A stretch of DNA of 64,000 nucleotides from Pseudomonas sp. MM211 (GTDB lineage Bacteria; Pseudomonadota; Gammaproteobacteria; Pseudomonadales; Pseudomonadaceae). A model generated the notes under the pieces. That model saw only the letters and a program-made list of their open reading frames with translations. It was not told the DNA's origin and did not search any database. Positions within the stretch are counted from its first letter, which is position 1, and each line of letters begins with the position of its first letter. Location of the stretch: NCBI RefSeq assembly GCF_020386635.1, contig NZ_CP081942.1, forward strand, positions 4,774,001 to 4,838,000. The letters are read 5' to 3'. This document shows positions 28,163 to 38,304 of this stretch, in pieces. The position numbers were made by a program, and so were the translations under genes.

Positions 28163-29536
28163 TCAGCGCTCGCGTAAAGCTTCCGCGCGGGCGCGGATGA
28201 TCGGCTTGAGCAGATAGCTGAGCACGCTCTTCTTGCCAGTGATGATATCCACCGATGTGACCATGCCGGGAATGATCAGCAAAGGGCGCTCTTCGGTGCC
28301 GAGGTGGCTTTTCTCGGTACGCAGCTTGATCAGGTAGAAGCTGTTGCCTTCCTCGTCGGTCACGGTATCCGCGCCAATCTGCTCCAGCTTGGCCTTCAGG
28401 CCACCGTAGATGGTGTAGTCATAAGCGGTGAACTTGACCACCGCTTCCTGACCCGGATGCAGGAAAGCGATGTCCTGCGGACGGATGCGTGCCTCCACCA
28501 GCAGGGTGTCATCGATCGGCACGATCTCGACCATATCGCTGCCTGGCTGGATTACACCGCCAATGGTGTTGACCAGGAGTTGCTTGACGATACCGCGTAC
28601 GGGCGACGTCACCAGAGTGCGGTTAACCCGGTCTTCGAGCGCCTTGCCGGTAGACTGGATCTTGCTCAGGTCGGTGCGCGCCTCATTTAATTGAGTCAAC
28701 GCCTCGCTGCGGAAGCGACCACGGGTTTCATCGATCTTACGCTCCACTTCCTTGATTGCCGCTTCCGCACGGGGGATAGCCAGGCCAGTGGCATCCAACT
28801 GACCACGGCTCTCGACTTCCGCACGCTTTAGCCTCAGGACTTCCACCGGCGATACCGCACCTTCTGCCACCAGCGGCTCGGACATGCGAATTTCCTGACG
28901 CAGCAGCTCCAGACTGTTGCGGAACTGGCCTTGCTTGGAGGCGAACTCACGGACTTCCTGGCGACGCTGGGTCAACTGCTCCTGCAAGCCGGCCACTTCA
29001 TCCAACAACTGTTGCTGGCGACTGATGAACAACTGCCTTTCGCTCTGTGCCAGGCCTGGCGCCTTTTCGGCGATGTCGTCCGGGATCGCCAATTCGCGCC
29101 CTTCGACTTCTGCACTCAGGCGCTCGACACGCATGGCCAGCGACAGACGGTCAGCCTCGGTTTCCCCGACGTTCGAGGCAAATCGCGTGTCGTCGAGACG
29201 CAACAGCGGCGTGCCCGCTTCGACCACCTGGCCTTCATGAACGAACAGTTCGGAAACGATACCGCCCTCGAGGTTCTGGATCTTCTGTATCCGTGAGGAT
29301 GGAATGGCCTTGCCATCACCACGGGTAACCTCGTCGACCTCAGCGAAGTTTGCCCACAACAGACAGAACACTACGAAGGCGATGATGCCCCAGAGAGTGA
29401 GGCGCATGACCCGAGGCGCATCCTCGATGAGCGCCTTGCGAACTTCCGGCAGCGGCTCGTCACCCAATTCGTCGCGAGGGCCAAAGTAAGAAGAAACGCC
29501 GCGGAAAAAACGCTTTAAAGAGTCCCTAACTGACAC
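28163..29536 (-). CDS. lapC: LapC, HlyD-family adaptor of the LapA type I secretion system
   Basis: Encodes 457 residues from a GTG at 29536 that overlaps the lapB stop by 11 bases. After a cytoplasmic N-terminus and one membrane span (about 45-65), it has the HlyD layout. There is a first half lipoyl ('IVSELFVHEGQVVEAGTPLLRLD'), a long coiled coil (about 120-290) and the second half lipoyl with 'VRGIVKQLLVNTIGGVIQPG'. It would link the LapB exporter to the LapE channel. It is third in the lapE-lapB-lapC operon, divergent from the giant adhesin gene. Confidence 0.93.
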   Translation of the reverse strand: MSVRDSLKRFFRGVSSYFGPRDELGDEPLPEVRKALIEDAPRVMRLTLWGIIAFVVFCLLWANFAEVDEVTRGDGKAIPSSRIQKIQNLEGGIVSELFVHEGQVVEAGTPLLRLDDTRFASNVGETEADRLSLAMRVERLSAEVEGRELAIPDDIAEKAPGLAQSERQLFISRQQQLLDEVAGLQEQLTQRRQEVREFASKQGQFRNSLELLRQEIRMSEPLVAEGAVSPVEVLRLKRAEVESRGQLDATGLAIPRAEAAIKEVERKIDETRGRFRSEALTQLNEARTDLSKIQSTGKALEDRVNRTLVTSPVRGIVKQLLVNTIGGVIQPGSDMVEIVPIDDTLLVEARIRPQDIAFLHPGQEAVVKFTAYDYTIYGGLKAKLEQIGADTVTDEEGNSFYLIKLRTEKSHLGTEERPLLIIPGMVTSVDIITGKKSVLSYLLKPIIRARAEALRER

Positions 29537-31682
29537 TGATCTGCCCCTTCTTCAACGCCTCCATGACGCTCTCTTTCGGGCCATCGGCGATGATGCGGCC
29601 ACGGTCGACGATGACCAGACGCTCGACCAGGGTAAGCATCGAGGCGCGGTGGGTTACCAGCAGCAAGGTCTTGTTCTTGCTGATCGCAGAAAGGCGCTGC
29701 TTGAGGCGCTCCTCACCGGTGTTGTCCATGGCACTAGTGGGTTCATCGAGAAGCAGAATTGGCGGATCGAGCAACAATGCCCGAGCCAGCGCGACGTTTT
29801 GGCGCTGGCCACCGGAGAGGTTCTGACCGCGTTCGCCCACCTGCAATTCGTAACCATTGGGGTGCAGCCGTGCGAATTCGTGGACACCAGCAAGCTCGGC
29901 CGCCTGCAGCACCAGCTCATCCTCGGCGTAACGTGCACCGGATACCAGATTGTCCCGCAGCGTACCGGCGAACAGCTGAATATCCTGAGGTACGTAGCCG
30001 ATGTTGTAGCGAACGTCGCTGACATCCAGCTGGCGTACATCGATACCGTCGACCAGCAAGCTGCCGGCATCGGCCTGGTAGAGGCCGACGATCAGCTTGG
30101 CCAGCGAGCTCTTGCCCGAGCCGCTACGACCGATGATGCCGACCTTTTCACCAGGACGAATCATCAGATTGATGCCCTGCAGCGCGGCCTGCTGTTGATC
30201 GGGGTAATGGAAATCCAGCTGACGGAATTCGATCCCACCCTGCAGCGTCTGGCGCTTGAGCGGGCGCTCATCGGCCTGGCGTTCCTGGGGCAGCTCCATC
30301 ATGTGATTGACGGATTCAAGGGTCACGCGGGCCTGCTGATAACGGATCAGCAAACCGGACACCTGCGCCAAGGGGCCTAAAGCGCGCGAGCTAAGCATGT
30401 AACAGGCAATCAGCCCGCCCATGCTCAGGTTACCGGCGATGATTTGGTACACGCCGAGCACGATGACTACCACACCCGCCAGTTGCTGCAGCAACAACGT
30501 CGAGTTCATCGCCAGGCTAGACAGCATGCGTGCCTTCAGCTCGAAACGGCCGAGGGTGCCGATGGTCTGCTCCCACATGTACTGACGTTCGCTTTCGGCA
30601 TTGTTGACCTTTACCGCATCGAGGCCGGCCAGGCTTTCAATAAGCCCGGACTGGCGCTCGGCAGCCAACGCCATGCTGCGTTCCATGGTTTGTGCCAGAG
30701 GCCTTTGCAGGGCCCAGCCAATCAGGGCGACCAGCGGGAACGCCAAGATCGGAATCCACACCAGATGCCCGCCGAGATAGGCGATTACGGCAAGAATCAG
30801 GACGGTGAACGGCAGGTCGATAACGCTGGCCAGCGTCAGCGAGGCGAGGAAATCACGCAGGCTCTGAAATTCGTGGATGTTCTGGGCGAAGCTGCCGACC
30901 CGCGCCGGTCGATGCTTCATTGCCATGCCGATGATCCGCTCGAACAGAGTGGCCGAGACGATCATGTCGGTCTTCTTGCCCGCCAGATCCAGACACAGGC
31001 CTCGCAGTGTCTTGAGCAGCAGATCGAAGATGAATACCCCGCAGATACCAACGGCCAGCACCCACAGGGTCGCTTCCGCCTGGTTCGGCACCACGCGATC
31101 GTAGACGTTCATCACGAACAAGGGAGTGACCAGACCGATCAGGTTGATCAACAGACTGGCAGCGACCGCATCGATATACAGCCAGCGCGATCGCATAAGC
31201 GTGTCACGGAACCAGGAACCCGCCCGGGGAATCAGCTCGCCACGGGCGAAGTCGAATTTGTGCTGGGGCTGGGCGAAAAACACACGCCCGCTGTAGTCCT
31301 CAGCCAGGGTCTCAACGCTGACCCGAACCTCGCCCCCTTCGGTCTCGCTGGGCATGATTCGCGCTTGGCCATCGGCCTCCCAGCCCAGCAACAAGGCACT
31401 GCGACCATCGCGCAACAGCAACAGCGCGGGCATCGCCAGCTCAGGGATCTTTTGCAGGCTGCGACGCAACCAACGCCCCTGCAGCCCGGCGCGAGCCGCT
31501 GCACGCGGCAACAATTCGGCACTCAGGCGCTGCTTGGGAAGGGGCAGTCCAGCGGTGAGCATGGCCCTGCTGACGGACTTCTGATGAAGACTGCACAGGG
31601 ACAGCAGACTATCCAGCAAGGGATCGTCGTAACGATCCCGAGGATCGTTACGCGGCTGGGACGGATCAGGTTCTACTGCCAC
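29526..31682 (-). CDS. lapB: LapB, type I secretion permease/ATPase
   Basis: Encodes 718 residues, the expected size for an RTX-adhesin exporter. The N-terminal 130 residues form a C39-like domain lacking the peptidase catalytic cysteine. The ABC membrane domain follows (about 165-440), then the ATPase with Walker A 'GRSGSGKSSL', signature 'LSGGQRQ' and Walker B 'ILLLDEPTSAMD'. It powers export of LapA across both membranes. It lies between lapE (33-base gap) and lapC (overlap). Confidence 0.95.
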   Translation of the reverse strand: MAVEPDPSQPRNDPRDRYDDPLLDSLLSLCSLHQKSVSRAMLTAGLPLPKQRLSAELLPRAAARAGLQGRWLRRSLQKIPELAMPALLLLRDGRSALLLGWEADGQARIMPSETEGGEVRVSVETLAEDYSGRVFFAQPQHKFDFARGELIPRAGSWFRDTLMRSRWLYIDAVAASLLINLIGLVTPLFVMNVYDRVVPNQAEATLWVLAVGICGVFIFDLLLKTLRGLCLDLAGKKTDMIVSATLFERIIGMAMKHRPARVGSFAQNIHEFQSLRDFLASLTLASVIDLPFTVLILAVIAYLGGHLVWIPILAFPLVALIGWALQRPLAQTMERSMALAAERQSGLIESLAGLDAVKVNNAESERQYMWEQTIGTLGRFELKARMLSSLAMNSTLLLQQLAGVVVIVLGVYQIIAGNLSMGGLIACYMLSSRALGPLAQVSGLLIRYQQARVTLESVNHMMELPQERQADERPLKRQTLQGGIEFRQLDFHYPDQQQAALQGINLMIRPGEKVGIIGRSGSGKSSLAKLIVGLYQADAGSLLVDGIDVRQLDVSDVRYNIGYVPQDIQLFAGTLRDNLVSGARYAEDELVLQAAELAGVHEFARLHPNGYELQVGERGQNLSGGQRQNVALARALLLDPPILLLDEPTSAMDNTGEERLKQRLSAISKNKTLLLVTHRASMLTLVERLVIVDRGRIIADGPKESVMEALKKGQISVS

Positions 31683-31715
31683 TGCACAATTACCCTTTAC
31701 CTGAAAAACCTGACT

Positions 31716-33062
31716 CTAGTTCAACTTGGGCAGTTGCACATCGGCCTTGATGATATCCAGCGGTACCGATGCGACTGGCGCCGCGATGCCCTGGCTCTTG
31801 AGCAAAGTGCCCGTGGTTGCCTTGATTCGGTAGTGGGTGAACAGCTCGGTGAAGCGCACTTCTTCCAGGCGACGAGCGGCAGTGAAGTACTCGTTCTCAC
31901 TGTCCAGCAGATCGAGCAAAGTACGCTCGCCCAGGCCGAACTGCTTCTGGTAGGAATCACGCACGCGGGAGCTATGATCGACGTACTGCTGGGCGATAGG
32001 CAACTGCGCGCGGGCATTTTGCAAAGCGTTCCAGGCAAGGCCAACTTCTTCATTGAGCACCCGCAGTGCGTTATTGCGGATATCCATTGCCTGGTTGCTC
32101 AGGTAAGCCTTGGAGCGCACGTTGGCGCTGTCACTACCACCGGCATACAGGTTGTAGCGCATGCGTACCATCGCTTGCCATTCATTGCTCTGCCCCTCAA
32201 CGCCATCGACGTTGTGGTTCGCACCGGTCGACAGCTCCGCATCAAAACGTGGGTAGTACGACGACTTGGCAGTCTGGTACTGCGCCTCGGTTGCCTTAAC
32301 ATCAGCCTCGGCAGAACTGATATTGGGGTTATTGGCCATCAATTCGTCACGGGCAGCAGTCAGGCTTTCAGGCAGATAGACGCCCATGCTGTCAGGCATA
32401 CTCAAGTCGGCAGCTTCGCGCCCCACAACACTGAAGTAGGTGACCTGAGCATCGGCCAGGTTGGTCTGTTCGGTAAGCAGGTTGTTGCGCGCTTGCGCAA
32501 GACGAGCTTCTGCCTGATCCAGGTCAGCCATGCGCCCTACACCGCGCTCACTGCGCAACGAAATCTGGTCGTAAATTCGCTCGTGGCTGCGCAGATTCTC
32601 TTCTGCGAGGCGCATCAGATCCTGACGCTGGAGTACCTCGAGATAGACCTGGGCCACTTCCAACGCGGTACGCTCGGAATTCGCCAGCAGCGCATAGGCA
32701 CGAGCATTAACCGTCGCACGCTGACGAGCCACTTCACCTCGGGTAGCGAACCCGTCGAACAGCATCTGCTGCACAGTGAGGCTGGACTCCGAGCGGTTAA
32801 GCGTGCGGTAGCCGCGATCATCGACACCGCGCGTACTATTGTTGTCAGTACCTTCGCGACCATAGCCAGCTTGCACATCAATCCTTGGCAGGTAACCAGC
32901 CTTGGCAACCTTCATTTCCTCTTCGACCGCCATCCGGGCGTTGATACCCGACTGGATTTCAGGATGCACGTTAAGTGCATTCTGCATGGCCTCGGTGAGC
33001 GTCTGCGCCTGAGCAGAAACGGAAATCGCGAGGGCAAGAGGAAGAATGGCAATGAAACGCAT
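31716..33062 (-). CDS. lapE: LapE, TolC-family outer-membrane channel
   Basis: Encodes 448 residues from the ATG at 33062, giving a clean signal peptide that ends 'SVSAQA'; an ATG at 33110 is rejected. Two TolC-type repeats of paired helices and strands are visible ('TLTEAMQNALNVHPEIQSG', later 'AWNALQNARAQLPIAQQYVDHS', and 'GERTLLDLLDSENEYFTA'). In P. fluorescens LapE also holds LapA in the channel through its retention module. It is first in the lapEBC operon. A perfect CCGACA-GCT-TGTCGG palindrome lies at 33086-33100, just upstream. Confidence 0.93.
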   Translation of the reverse strand: MRFIAILPLALAISVSAQAQTLTEAMQNALNVHPEIQSGINARMAVEEEMKVAKAGYLPRIDVQAGYGREGTDNNSTRGVDDRGYRTLNRSESSLTVQQMLFDGFATRGEVARQRATVNARAYALLANSERTALEVAQVYLEVLQRQDLMRLAEENLRSHERIYDQISLRSERGVGRMADLDQAEARLAQARNNLLTEQTNLADAQVTYFSVVGREAADLSMPDSMGVYLPESLTAARDELMANNPNISSAEADVKATEAQYQTAKSSYYPRFDAELSTGANHNVDGVEGQSNEWQAMVRMRYNLYAGGSDSANVRSKAYLSNQAMDIRNNALRVLNEEVGLAWNALQNARAQLPIAQQYVDHSSRVRDSYQKQFGLGERTLLDLLDSENEYFTAARRLEEVRFTELFTHYRIKATTGTLLKSQGIAAPVASVPLDIIKADVQLPKLN

Positions 33063-33299
33063 GATCTGTAAATTCCCTATAAAAGCCGACAGCTTGTCGG
33101 TAAATATCAAGTCGCTGCATGACCAGCCGACAGCCTATCATTGCCGCTTGGTTTACAGTGATTCACGGCGCGTCAAAAATCTGAAAATATCAAAGTGACA
33201 TCACCGTGTGCGATTGTTTATGATCAGACCCGAAGGGTCAATAGTCTGGCGAAATTGATTCAACTATAAATACCCGCCAATTATATGACGATCCGTTTT

Positions 33300-33327
33300 T
33301 TGCAATATCCGCTATAACCGGTATAGA
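33300..33327 (+). promoter_or_regulatory. Candidate sigma-70 promoter of lapA
   Basis: TTGCAA (33300-33305) and TATAGA (33322-33327) are spaced 16 bases apart and would start transcription about 40 bases before the lapA ATG. The 310-base lapE-lapA gap (33063-33372) is AT-rich compared with its surroundings. It also holds a GACCC-GAA-GGGTC hairpin (33227-33239) and GTCAATA and AAATTGA half-sites near 33236-33258. No gene is seen in it. Confidence 0.4.
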
Positions 33328-33888
33328 CGTATTTCACAGGATTACCTCGCGCATGCGCGCATGGAGCTGTTTATGAGTAATTTCGCCGCTGTCATCAAAT
33401 CGTTGATCGGTCAGGTATTCGTCATGTCGGTTGACGGGTTCAGACGCCAGGTCTTCGAAGGCGACCGCGTATTCGCGGGTGAGCAAATCACCACTGCAGA
33501 CGGCGGCTCCGTTACTCTGGAACTGGCAGACGGCGAAGTCGTCACGCTGGGCGCGAATAGCTCCTGGCAAGCGGGTAATCCTGAAGCGCAGGACGTTGCC
33601 GATGGTGCAAACCAGACAGCGAGCAGCGAGCTCGAACAGGCATTGGCTGCTGGCTTCGACCCGACGACAGATTTGGAACCGACCGCAGCGGGCCCTGGCG
33701 CAGGCGGCGGCGGTGGCAGCGCTGGTGGTGGCCATAGCGCAGTTATGTTGAATGAAACTGCTCAGCGTGTTGATCCGACGATCGGTTTTGAAACGGCTGG
33801 CCCAGGTACACCGGGCTTCAACCTGATCGAGGATAACGACCCGGCAATCTTTGCCAACACGGCAGCGACTGCCACTGACGATCCGGAC

Positions 33889-36800
33889 ACCACCGCCCCT
33901 GTCATCACCGTCAATGCCCCGGCAATCACCAATGACACGACGCCGACCATCACCGGTACGACTGATGCGCCGGTAGGCAGCATCGTGACCCTGACCATTA
34001 CCCAAGGCGGCACGAGCTTCACCGTGACCACGCCGGTACTGGCAGGCGGTATTTACAGCGTTGAGTTGACTCAGCCATTGGCTGAAGGCCCTTATACCGT
34101 TGGCGCTCAGGTTACTGATCCGGCTGGCAACACCGGCTCGGCCACTGATAGCGGTGCCATCGACACCACTGCTCCGGCAATTACCGTCGATGCTCCGGCC
34201 ATCAGCAATGACACGACGCCGACCATTACCGGTACTACCGATGCGCCAGTTGGCAGCACGGTCACGCTGACGATCACTCAGGGCAACACCGTCATTACCG
34301 TCACCACACCGGTTTTGGCTGGTGGCACTTACACCGTGGACGTTCCACAGGCTTTGGCTGAAGGCCCTTATACCGTCGGTGCCCAAGTTACCGATCCGGC
34401 TGGCAATACTGGCAACGCTACCGACAGTGGCGCTATCGACACTACGCCTCCGGCAATCACTGTCGATGCTCCGGCCGTCAGCAACGACACCACCCCGACC
34501 ATCACCGGTACTACCGATGCACCAGTCGGCAGCATCGTGACCCTGACCATTACCCAAGGCGGCACGAGCTTCACCGTGACCACGCCGGTATTGGCAGGCG
34601 GTACCTATACCGTCGATATCCCGCAGGCGCTGGCCGAAGGCCCATACACCGTTGATGCCGCGGTCACCGATCCGGCTGGCAACACTGGCAACGCTAACGA
34701 CAGCGGTGCGATCGATACCACTGCCCCGACCATTACCGTCGAAGCCCCAGCCGTCAGTAACGACACCACGCCGACCATCACTGGCACCACCGATGCGCCA
34801 GTCGGCAGCATCGTGACCCTGACCATCACCCAAGGCGGCACGAGCTTCACCGTGACCACGCCGGTATTGGCAGCCGGTACTTACAGCGTTGAGTTGACCC
34901 AGCCATTGGCTGAAGGCCCGTACACCGTTGACGCCGCAGTCACTGATCCGGCTGGCAATACCGGCAACGCTAATGACAGCGGTGCTATCGACACCACAGC
35001 TCCAGCCATTACCGTCGAAGCCCCAGCCGTCAGTAACGACACCACGCCGACCATCACTGGCACCACCGATGCGCCAGTCGGCAGCATCGTGACGCTGACC
35101 ATCACCCAAGGCGGCACGAGCTTCACCGTGACCACGCCGGTATTGGCAGGCGGTACTTACAGCGTTGAGTTGACCCAGCCATTGGCTGAAGGCCCGTACA
35201 CCGTTGACGCCGCAGTCACTGATCCGGCTGGCAATACCGGCAACGCTAATGACAGCGGTGCTATCGACACCACAGCTCCAGCCATTACCGTCGAAGCCCC
35301 AGCCGTCAGCAACGACACTACCCCGACTATCACCGGTACCACCGATGCGCCAGTCGGCAGCATCGTGACCCTGACCATTACCCAGGGCGGTACTAGCTTC
35401 ACTGTGACCACACCGGTATTGGCAGGCGGCACCTACACCGTCGATATCCCGCAGGCGCTGGCCGAAGGCCCTTACACCGTCGGTGCTCAGGTTACTGACC
35501 CGGCTGGCAACACCGGCAACGCTAACGACAGCGGTGCGATCGATACCACTGCCCCGACCATTACCGTCGAAGCCCCGGCCGTCAGCAACGACACAACGCC
35601 GACCATCACCGGTACCACCGATGCACCGGTAGGCAGCATCGTGACGCTGACCATTACTCAGGGCGGCACAAGCTTCACCGTCACCACGCCGGTATTGGCT
35701 GGCGGTACTTACAGCGTTGAGCTGACTCAGCCATTGGCTGAAGGCCCGTACACCGTTGACGCCGCAGTCACTGATCCGGCTGGCAATACCGGCAACGCTA
35801 ATGACAGCGGTGCTATCGATACCACTGCCCCGGCCATCACCGTCGAAGCCCCGGCCGTCAGCAACGACACGACGCCAACCATCACCGGTACTACCGATGC
35901 ACCGGTCGGCAGCATTGTCACGCTGACCATTACTCAGGGCGGCACAAGCTTCACTGTCACCACGCCGGTATTGGCCAACAATACCTACAGCGTTGAGTTG
36001 ACCCAGCCATTGGCTGAAGGCCCGTACACCGTTGATGCCGCGGTCACCGATCCGGCTGGCAACACTGGCAACGCTAACGACAGCGGTGCTATCGACACCA
36101 CTGCACCAACCATTACCGTCGAAGCCCCAGCCGTCAGTAACGACACGACGCCGACCATTACCGGTACTACCGATGCGCCAGTTGGCAGCACGGTCACGCT
36201 GACGATCACTCAGGGCAACACCGTCATTACCGTCACCACACCGGTTTTGGCTGGTGGCACTTACACCGTGGACGTTCCACAGGCTTTGGCTGAAGGCCCT
36301 TATACCGTCGGTGCCCAAGTTACCGATCCGGCTGGCAATACTGGCAACGCTACCGACAGTGGCGCTATCGACACTACGCCTCCGGCAATCACTGTCGATG
36401 CTCCGGCCGTCAGCAACGACACCACCCCGACCATCACCGGTACTACCGATGCACCAGTCGGCAGCATCGTGACCCTGACCATTACCCAAGGCGGCACGAG
36501 CTTCACCGTGACCACGCCGGTATTGGCAGGCGGTACCTATACCGTCGATATCCCGCAGGCGCTGGCCGAAGGCCCATACACCGTTGATGCCGCGGTCACC
36601 GATCCGGCTGGCAACACTGGCAACGCTAACGACAGCGGTGCTATCGACACCACTGCACCCGTCATCACAGTTGATGCCCCGGCAGTTAGCAATGACACGA
36701 CGCCGACCATCACCGGTACTACCGATGTGCCGGTTGGCAGCATCGTCACGCTGACCATTACCCAGGGCGGCACGAGCTTCACCGTTACCACGCCGGTATT

Positions 36801-38304
36801 GGCAGGCGGTACTTACAGCGTCGAGTTGACCCAGCCATTGGCTGAAGGCCCATACACCGTTGATGCCGCAGTCACTGATCCGGCTGGCAACACTGGCAAC
36901 GCTAATGACAGCGGAGCCATCAACACCACAGCACCAACCATTACCGTCGAAGCCCCAGCCGTCAGCAACGACACAACGCCGACCATCACTGGCACCACCG
37001 ATGCACCGGTTGGCAGCATCGTGACGCTGACCATCACCCAAGGCGGCACGAGCTTCACCGTGACCACGCCGGTATTGGCAGACGGCACTTACAGCGTCGA
37101 GCTGACCCAGCCATTGGCTGAAGGCCCGTACACCGTTGATGCTGCTGTCACCGACCCGGCCGGCAACACCGGCAGCGCTAACGACAGCGGTGCTATCGAC
37201 ACCACTGCCCCGACCATTACCGTCGAAGCCCCGGCCGTCAGCAACGACACAACGCCAACCATCACCGGTACCACCGATGCACCCGTCGGCAGCATCGTGA
37301 CGCTGACCATTACCCAGGGCGCGATCACTTTCACTGTCACCACGCCGGTACTGGCAGACGGCACCTATACCGTCGATATTCCGCAGGCGCTGGCCGAAGG
37401 CCCATACACCGTTGATGCCGCGGTCACCGATCCGGCTGGCAACACTGGCAACGCTAACGACAGCGGTGCTATCGACACCACTGCACCCGTCATCACAGTT
37501 GATGCCCCGGCAGTTAGCAATGACACGACGCCGACCATCACTGGTACTACCGATGCACCAGTCGGCAGCATCGTGACGCTGACCATTACCCAAGGCGGCA
37601 CGAGCTTCACCGTGACCACGCCGGTACTGGCAGGCGGTACTTACAGCGTTGAGCTGACTCAGCCATTGGCTGAAGGCCCGTACACCGTTGACGCCGCAGT
37701 CACTGATCCGGCTGGCAATACCGGCAACGCTAATGACAGCGGTGCTATCGATACCACTGCCCCGGCCATCACCGTCGAAGCCCCGGCCGTCAGCAACGAC
37801 ACCACCCCGACCATCACCGGCACCACCGATGCACCGGTTGGCAGCATCGTGACCCTGACCATTACCCAAGGCGGCACAAGCTTCACCGTGACCACGCCGG
37901 TACTGGCAGACGGTACCTATACCGTCGACATCCCGCAGGCACTGGTAGAAGGCCCTTACACCGTTGATGCCGCAGTCACCGATCCGGCTGGCAACACCGG
38001 CAACGCTAACGACAGCGGTGCTATCGATACCACTGCCCCGACCATTACCGTCGAAGCCCCGGCCGTCAGCAACGACACAACGCCGACCATTACTGGCACC
38101 ACCGATGCACCGGTTGGCAGCATCGTGACGCTGACCATCACCCAAGGCGGCACGAGCTTCACCGTGACCACGCCGGTATTGGCAGACGGCACTTACAGCG
38201 TCGAGCTGACCCAGCCATTGGCTGAAGGCCCGTACACCGTTGATGCTGCTGTCACCGACCCGGCCGGCAACACCGGCAGCGCTAACGACAGCGGTGCTAT
38301 CGAC
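33889..38304 (+). repeat. lapA array A: 16 tandem 276-bp Ig-like repeats
   Basis: Sixteen head-to-tail units of exactly 92 codons run from 33889 to 38304 with no length change. Each starts TT(A/P)P.ITV.APA and carries 'NDTTPTITGTTDAPVGS' and 'VTDPAGNTG'. Units alternate between two middle types, 'YSVELTQPLAEGPYTV' and 'YTVD(I/V)PQALAEGPYTV'. Units 2 and 9 share a further variant (STVTLTITQGNTVITV). Confidence 0.95.

Noticed and set aside
30444..33071. 875-codon plus-strand open frame opposite lapB and lapE
   Set aside because: Antisense shadow of clear secretion genes in GC-rich DNA; His/Gln-rich with no domain.
33334..38145. 1,603-codon open frame on the minus strand opposite lapA array A
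   Set aside because: It follows the 276-base periodicity of the sense repeats. With no in-frame stop in one unit, all units stay open. There is no ribosome site or promoter and composition is purely derived from the repeats.
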